Part shown: positions 51,400-60,300 of the stretch, piece after piece | Numbering within the stretch: the stretch's first letter is position 1 | Layout of the letters: each line of letters begins with the position of its first letter | Assembly: GCA_965153355.1 (NCBI GenBank) | Contig: OZ231128.1 | Coordinates: 40,734,001 to 40,798,000, forward strand | Length of the DNA stretch: 64,000 nucleotides | Source: Flaccisagitta enflata | Taxonomy: Eukaryota > Chaetognatha > Sagittoidea > Aphragmophora | Reading direction: 5' to 3' | Notes under the pieces: model-generated | Databases searched by the model: none | Seen by the model: only the letters and a program-made list of their open reading frames with translations | Told to the model about the DNA's origin: nothing | Position numbers and translations under genes: made by a program

Positions 51400-54300
51400 G
51401 TGAGTATCTATTTCTCACAGATGATCTGTTTCTCACATGATTTTCTCTGCTTGGGGCCGGCAGTGCGCCTTTTGTCAACCTGTCCGCACTAATTTTTGTT
51501 ATGCTCGTTTCGTCTAATTCAGAAGGAAGATGTCAACTCGCTGGACTCGGAACGGCGATCGCCCCTGCATGCTGCGGCATTTTGCGGTGAAGGTGATATC
51601 GCCGAGTTACTCATCATGGGAGGCGCGCGGGTTAACGCTAAGGATAGCAAGTGAGTGCAAGTTGCTGCATTCCACAGTCGCCCAGAGCTCGACGCCAGTT
51701 GACCTGAAATGATCGCCACCAACTTCAGTGGTTTCATGACCCTGATAGTGCATAGTTTACATTTCTAGAAAAAATGAAATCTGTTTGGGGCGCTTTTTAA
51801 GATATCTAAAAAAATAGTATTATTTTACTTTATGTTTTACCATAACTAGGCGACGATATCAGCGGGGGTAAAAAAGCTCACTCGAAAAAGATTTTTTGCA
51901 ATTTGACTAAACTGAGGGCGCTGAATAAAACTGGGGTATTCACAAGTCTTCAGCATTACTCATTATGATGTTTCACAAACATTTTTCTTTAAAAAAGTGG
52001 AAGAAAAAGGTAACACTTATTCTATGACTTCTTTTTAAAACTCATCTCCACCGACATTTTCTCAAAGTCAGAGTTAACATTCCAATGTATCCATACGCGA
52101 ATAAGAAAGAGAGACAAACTGGCTAAAAAAAAAAAATAAATGGAGGGACGGGTACACAGATGCTGAGACAGTTCATCACATTAATGAAGGTAAATTTGAC
52201 GACATGCATGAGGCTTTGTAATGCAATTAAGTATCATGGAAAAATTGATAATGTAAGAAGTAACGCCAGTGCGTAACTCCCTACAGCATAGTAAGACAGC
52301 AATGATGACAAGAAAAATCGCACCAAAAAAATCACCTTTACATACATCTTCATCCGAGTAAGGAAGTAGATCTAGAAGGAAAAGTGAAATATCTTCCCAA
52401 CCTAATGAGTGACATCGCTGAAAAAAAGATTGACCATAATGTATATGAAATACTATAGATTAAAAGAAATATTAACTGTCTCCGCTGAAGTTGACCTTTA
52501 TATCCCCGGACTTTAATTCTGAGTGCATGAACAGAAAATTGTATGAAACATCATGTCAATTGATTCGATTTTAAAAATCAAGGGTGCTTTAATTGTTTGT
52601 TTTCTGGTTGGAATCCAAAGCAGAACTTCAAGATCTATCCACCAGGGCTGTTGCTAGGATTGTAGACGCTAGCGTTTGGCCGTGGTGATCTTTTCTTACA
52701 CGCAGTTGAATTTGATTTCAGAGCAAAATCTGAATTGTTGAGGTCCACGGGTTTGTCTTTTTCAAGCTCTACCATAACTCTTTGTGATAATTTTTTTTGA
52801 TAATTTTGACTGCAGATTTGATCTCAGATGGTAGTCACAAAGAGTTATGGTAAAAAATATAGTAAAATAGTACTATTTTTTTAGATATCTTAAAAAGCGC
52901 CCCAAAACAGATTTCATTTTTTCTTGAAATGTAATCTATGCACCATCAGGGTCATGAAACCACTGCAGTTGGTGGCGATCATTTCAGGTCAACTGGTGTC
53001 AAGCTCTGGGCGACTGTGATTCAGCCGTCAAGTACAACCATTGAGAACAATGGATAAGCTATTCTGTAGAATTTTAACTTCTGGGTGACACTGGTCTCAT
53101 GACTGATTTTGATTCAATCTTTGAAAGAACATTGCTCAAATTTAAATTTGCTACAACTTACCTTTAGTATGTTCTGTGAGAATATTGCACGTTGAGCCAT
53201 TGCTCGGGCGCATCACATCGAGCAAAGATTAAATGACGCTAAACAATGTTCTAACAGAACACGCCATAGGAGATCTTAGAATCTTTTAGTTTGTTTTATT
53301 CTGAGCAATGTTCCTTCAGCATATGTTTCATGATACTGATATATTAGCCGTTATGAATGATAAAAGAATTATTTTAGTTTCTACGGCAACTAACAAGTAA
53401 CAACTCAGGGACACAAGTATGAATCAAATAATTTAATTTCAATTATCAAGTTATTAAAATGAAATTATCATACTCAAATAGCTTTTTCTAGTTTACGCTG
53501 CTTTTTGCCAAATTCTTTTGTAAAGTATAAGTTACTTATGAAAGATGGACCACATTACTACTAAACCCCATTTATAAAAAAAATTACTAAAGGTAAATAT
53601 CAAAAGTAAATATTTGTTCCTCTCAAATTTTATCGTGATTTGATTTCAACATTTTTTTCGGTGTTCTCCTCTTTCATATTAGATCGAGCAAAAAATTTTA
53701 CTAGTTTTCAAAAAAATATATGTGGTATAGCTTAATAATGCTCTATTGAATTTTGGAGCTATTTAACGATAAGTAAGCCAAGTTAAACTAACTTTTTAGC
53801 AACTTAGAATAGCCATGAAGCCTGTAAAAAAGTAAGAGGTGATTTTACTGAAATTATGAAAAATTTTCTCCTCTTATGAGCAATTAATTCTTGATAAAGT
53901 AAATTCAATAGTTCAAAATTGAGGAAAACAAACATTTTCCCAAGATCAACCTTTGGCTTTCATAGATCTTGTCCATTGAAAGATGTTTAAAGTCTCTCTA
54001 TATTTCAGCGTTGATTATCTATGCTCCCAACTTACTGTAGTTCATTTGCAATGGTACAGATGAAAGGATTTTGTTGAAGGATTTTTGCTGTCCCGTACCT
54101 TTGAAATGTCCACGTTAGACATGAATCAATAGATTCATTCATGCAACAACGTATTTGTTCAGGTGGTTAACTCCATTGCATCGAGCTTGCTGTTCACGCT
54201 CAGAAGACGTAGTCGATGTTCTTCTTCGACATCAGGTAGTATTAGAAAGGATAAGTCAAATTCATCCGGCTGCTGAAGGAAGGCAACACTGTCCGTTGAC

Positions 54301-57300
54301 CTAGCTTCAATTAGTGAAACATTCATCCATTAAAAACACATCCTTCAAATCATAAAACCGATACTGTAACAATACAATGACCCGTAGGTCCATGCGCCCT
54401 ATTTCTCCTAAGCGCAAAACCTTTGAAGAGTTCTATCGATATCGATATGCTTCCTGATTCTCCAAAGCGATATAGAAAGAAGGTTCACTGAGAAAAAAAG
54501 CGAGAATATCAAATTAACTGACTCAACACAATCAAAACAATTCCAAAACCCCGCATATGTATGATTTTTTTTCTATCGCTGGAGCTGCCTTTATGGATAG
54601 TTTCTTATCAGTAGCTATCTCATATGCATCTGTATCTCATATGCGAGGCTGCATCAAAAAAATGACGTTCTTGTAAAAAAATTAGGGGTATCAGAAATAT
54701 GAAGGAAGAAGGGAACGAGGCTTCACGTCTGTTATACTTAAAGGTTGTCAAGTAGATTAAGTTTATTGGGGCAATCGAATTTATCGATTAAACTCAAAGG
54801 TGTGTGCCTAGTTAATTGTAAATAATTTTTCAGGCGGACGTGAATGCTCGCGATAAACATTGGCAAACTCCGGTCCACGTGGGTGCCGCCGCCGACGCCG
54901 TTAAATGTTTAGAACTGCTCGTCCCTATCTTGAACAATGTGAATGTGACGGATCGTGCCGGAAGGACGGCGTTGCATCACGCCGCTTTCAACGGTCACGA
55001 AGGATCGACGGACGTGTTATTGACCAACGGCGCCGCCATCAACGCCTTCGACAAACGTGATCGTCGAGCTCTGCATTACGCCGCATTCATGGGACACGTT
55101 GGCGTCGTCATGAAACTAGTCTCGGCCGGCGCCGAAATCAACTGCCGGTGAAAATTTAAAATGACTTTTGGTTTGTCTATTTATTTCAAATTCGCACTTG
55201 TATTTGTCTCAACTTCATCTCTACTGTAATTCTTTTATCATTTTTGTATTCTTTTAATTTTTTTTCTCCTTTGCTCTCTCTCCCGCTCCTTTTTTTTTTT
55301 CTTATCTAAACTGTTAGTAGGATTATTTTCTCTGTTGGGAAAGCTGTTGGAATGACTGTTACTAAAGATGTTTTGTTTCCCTCTTCCTCAAATTCTACTG
55401 ACAATTTTCTGATTCCAAACTCGGTTTTAAGCTTTTAGCAGAGGGGCGAACGTTAAAATTTTTTTAACACGTTTTTAACAGTTTTTAATGGTTTTTAACA
55501 GTTTTTAACGGCGGGACCCTCTTTAATTTCTAGTAGGACCTGTTAAAAATCTGTTAAAAAATGGACCACTGTTTAAAACTGGGGCCCCTTTTAAAATTTT
55601 ACCTGCCATTAAAAAATGGACTTTGTTAAAAAGAAATAGCTGTTAAAAACCAATTTCATGTTAAAAATGATTCCTTTTCAATGGACATTTTTGTTGAAAA
55701 AGCAGATCCTTATTAAAAAAGCAGATCCTTGTTAAAAAATCAAACCTTAGTTCTGTTAAAAAGTCAGACCCATGTTAAAAAGTCGGACCCATGTTAAAAA
55801 GTCGGACCCATGTTAAAAAGTCAGACCCATGTTAAAAAGTCAGACCCATGTTAAAAAGTCAGACCCATGTTAAAAAGTCAGACCCATGTTAAAAAGTCAG
55901 ACCCATGTTAAAAAGTCAGACCCATGTTAAAAAGTCAGACCCATGTTAAAAAGTCAGACCCATGTTAAAAAGTGTTAATGGTCACATGTTGAAATTTATA
56001 TTGACATGTTAAAATCATTTTAAACACTTTAAAATCAATTTTAGCACCTTCAAATCAATTTTAGCACCTTCAAATCCAATTTAGCGTGTTAAAATCAAAT
56101 TTAACGTGTTTAAATCAAATTTAACTTGTTAAAATCAAATTTAACGTGTTAAAATCAAATTTAACGTGTTAAAATCAAATTTAACGTGTTAAAATCAAAT
56201 TTAACGTGTTAAAATCAAATTTAACGTGCTAAAATCAAATTTAACGTGTTAAAATCAAATTTAACGTGTTAAAATCAAATTTAACGTGTTAAAATCAAAT
56301 TTAACGTGTTAAAATCAAATTTAACGTGTTAAAATCAAATTTAACGTGTTAAAATCAAATTTAACGTGTTAAAATCAAATTTAACGTGTTAAAATCAAAT
56401 TTAACGTGTTAAAATCAAATTTAACGTGTTTAAATCAAATTTAACGTGTTTAAATTTAATTTGTTTAAATCAAATTTAACGTGTTAAAATCAAATTTAAC
56501 GTGTTAAAATCAAATTTAACGTGTTAAAATCAAATTTAACGTGTTAAAATCAAATTTAACGTGTTAAAATCAAATTTAACGTAAAATCAAAATCAAATTA
56601 AAACGTGTTAAAATCAAATTTAACGTGTTAAAATCAAATTTAACGTGTTAAAATCAAATTTAACGTGTTAGAATCAAATTTAACGTGTTAAAATCAAATT
56701 TAACGTGTTAAAATCAAATTTAACGTGTTGAAATCAAATTTAACGTGTTGAAATCAAATTTAACGTGGTAAAATCAAATTTAACGTGTTAAAATTAAATT
56801 TAACGTGTTAAAATCAAATTTAATGTGTTAAAATCAAATTTAACGTGTTAAAAATCAAATTCAATGTGTTAAAATCAAATTTAATGTGTTAAAATCAAAT
56901 TTAACTTGTTAACATCATTTTAACATATTGACATCAGTTTTATTGTGCTAAAATCAATTTTAACTTTTACGAACTCTTTTTAACTTGTTAAAATGAATTT
57001 AACGTGTTAAAACAGTTTTAACGGCAGTGTAAAGGTTTTTAACATCAGCATTAGTTTTAATGTTCCCCTTTTTTAACATGATGGTAATGTTAAAAACATT
57101 TTTAACAGTTTTTAACAGATATTTTTCAGTGGTGGGGTTTTAGCTACGGAAAATATCATGTTAAAACCTTTTTAACGGGCACCTCTTTAATTTTTGTCTT
57201 GTTAAAAACTGTTAAAAACCGTTAAAAACTGTTAAAAATGCGTTAAAAAAATTTTAACGTTCGCCCCTCTGTTTTAGGTTACAATTTTAAGCCTGTTAAT

Positions 57301-60300
57301 TTTTTTTACCTTTTTTTCTCCTGCGCCTTTTTGTCCTGACAGCGACAAGACGATGATGACGCCGTTGCACGCGGCTTCGGCTTCCGGCCACTTGGCGGTG
57401 ATCCAGCATCTGTTAGAATCGGGTGCCGACGCCTCGGCCGTCGACATGGAAGGCAACACGCCTGTTCATGTCGCCTGCCTCAACGGACAAGACGTCGTCT
57501 TGGCGGCCATTCTCTCCGCGCCTAACGTCTCCACAGCCGCACTAGTCAATGCCATGAATAAAGCGGGCCAGACTCCACTTCATTTTGCCGGTTTGTTGGT
57601 TTTTATCGTGATGCGTCCAAATGATTTTAACCCTTGATTTTTTTTTCTCGATTCCGTTATCCGCAGATCCCTCAATTATTTTTGTATCAACCATCCTTCA
57701 TTTGTGTACGCTTTTGACTGAAGTTTAGGGGAGAAGGTTTAATCGAAAAAGATTCATAATTTTCCTATCATTTTGAGGCTCCAACTCCAACTATTTTTGC
57801 GTCCATGCGTGTGTAACCTATGTAATCGAGCAAATTCTGTCTGATTCACTCTTCAGCTATCTCAACTCACGGTGGCAAATGCTTGGAGCTTTTGTTGCAA
57901 GAAGGTGCGCAAGTGAATGCGATGGCGTTAGATGGTCGGACGCCGCTCCATATGACGGCGATCCACGGCCGCCACGTCCGCGCCGAACCGCTTCTCGAGC
58001 ATGGCGCCACCATCGACGCCATCGATAAGGACGCCAATACGCCTCTCCATATAGCCTCCCTCAACGGTCATGAGTTACTCATAAGAACGTTACTCTCTCA
58101 CAAAGCGGAAGCCTCGGTATGCGGGGCAGCTGTATTGGGTAGTAGAATTTTACGTTAATATTGATGCGTAGATTAATTATTGATTGATTGGATAATACTA
58201 GATGAGTGGAATGATTGGATGATACTAGATGGGTGGACTGAGAGACCGATTAATTAGACGATTTATAGATTGAACGATTGGTAGATTGAACGATTGGTAG
58301 ATTGAACGATTGGTAGATTGAACGATTGGTAGATTGAACGATTGGTAGATTGAACGATTGGTAGATTGAACGATTGGTAGATTGAACGATTGGTAGATTG
58401 AACGATTGGGTAGATTGAACGATTGGTAGATTGAACGATTGGTAGATTGAACGATTGGTGATGGAAGATTGGTGAACGATTGGTAGATTGAACGATTGGT
58501 AGATTGAACGATTGGTAGATTGAACGATTGGTAGATTGAACGATTGGTAGATTGAACGATTGGTAGATTGAACGATTGGTAGATTGAACGATTGGTAGAT
58601 TGAACGATTGGTAGATTGAACGATTGAACGATTGGTAGATTGAACGATTGGTAGATTGAACGATTGGTAGATTGAACGATTGGTAGATTGAACGATTGGT
58701 AGATTGAACAATAGGTAGATTGATGGTAAGAGGTTATGATCAAAGCATCGATTGAAAGATCGGATTAGTGTTAGATAGGGAGGCTTACATTGAAGATGGG
58801 CAGATGGAATCATGTTGATAGGAATTTGAATTAGGATACGATGATAAAAGGATGGACGATTGATGGAAATGATGGATTGTTATCTTGTTTAAGGAATATC
58901 GTTTCTTTTTTGCAACATACCTTTGCATTTTGCAAAATGCAAAATGCCTTTCCATTTTCGTTATTGAACAGAGACGTGGCTACGGCGGAATGATGCCAGT
59001 ACACATGAGTGCCTTGAATGGATACACGGAATGCGTGAAGAAGTTTTTGACGACGGAGTCGGAGATCGACGTCACGGACGGACGTGGTAGAACGGCTCTT
59101 CATTGCGCCGCTTGCTCTGGGAACATTGCCTGTCTTGACTTGTTGCTCTCTGCGGGTAATTTCCCATTTTATCGACAAAGAATCTCCTTGATATTAGGCT
59201 GAAATGTGGCTTAGCGGCCGATAGAATCGTGCAAGTTATAAAGTTTAAATTGCAATTGCAAATGAATACTCACTCTCACTCAGGTTCGGACTGCAACGCG
59301 GCCGATCAGGATAACCGAACTAGTCTTCATTATGCCAGTGCGCATCTACAACAAGAATGTCTCATGGCTCTCCTAACGGCGGGTGCTAAAGTGGACGAGA
59401 CGGGTTTGTAACGTTACCACTTACCACTGTCTTAACTCAGATTGTCAATGTTTGTAGTTTTGGACAATCCTACAGGCTTGATTTCTGTATACTTTAGTTG
59501 AAATGATTCATATTTCAGATATGAAAGGTCGGACGGCGTTGCATTACGCTTCCTCGGCCGACTTTGACGCTGAACGAACCAAACAAGTGGTGGAAAAGTG
59601 TGTGGAAACTCTTCTGAGACAGGTACACTATGCCATCCCAACTTCCCTCCAATAAGCTCATTTCTAAACTTCATTATGACTTTCTAACATTGGCATTAGC
59701 CAATGATTTTGGTACATTACATTTACAATAAGAATTTACCATAGGAACTCGTTCTATCTGTTCCAGGGTGGTGCTAACGCTTCTCTCAGGGATTTTGGTG
59801 GGTTCCACGCGGTTTACTTTGCCGCCGCCAATGGGCACAAAGCGGCGCTAGAGTTACTGCTCGATGCTGCCACTGATGACGATGTCATCCAAGATCCAAA
59901 CGGCCCAGGAGTCACACCCAAAATTAGCCCGCTTCATTTGGCCGCCCACAATGGTCATCATGAAGGTCCGTAAAGATTGCCCCAATTAACAAAACATTGT
60001 CTCCTTCTCGGTGAACTGCGTTGGTCTTAAATTTGTCCTTTCAGATGTGCCGGATTAAGCTACCGCGGGGCCCCCTTGCTCCCCCCCCCCTTGCTGTCAC
60101 ACCCTTTCCACCCTTCTAGAAACTAGTGAAGCTAAACTAGACAGGCACTCATCTAATGAACCTAATTGAAAAAAAAGGTTCATGTGTTGAATGAAAGTTT
60201 TTTGATGGAAAATCAAAACAAAAGTGAAGGAAAAAAATGGTTCCTTTCCTCTTTATTTTTCTTTTTTCCTTTTTGTTTCTTTATTTCTTCAATATCTTTC

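Larger units (their letters stand above)
55439..57271. mobile_element. Intron 4 element with inverted ends and internal tandem arrays
   Basis: Ends CAGAGGGGCGAACGTTAAAA and TTTTAACGTTCGCCCCTCTG are perfect inverted repeats over at least 28 bp. Both are directly flanked by TTTTAG (55,433-55,438 and 57,272-57,277), a likely 6-bp target duplication. The body is almost entirely tandem repeats built on GTTAAAA. There is no transposase. Confidence 0.82.

Noticed and set aside
58225-58813. Minus-strand frames with the 16-residue repeat [16 protein letters not shown]
   Set aside because: Intronic 16-bp tandem repeat of the ankyrin gene. More than one minus-strand frame gives the same peptide, so it is arithmetic rather than coding.
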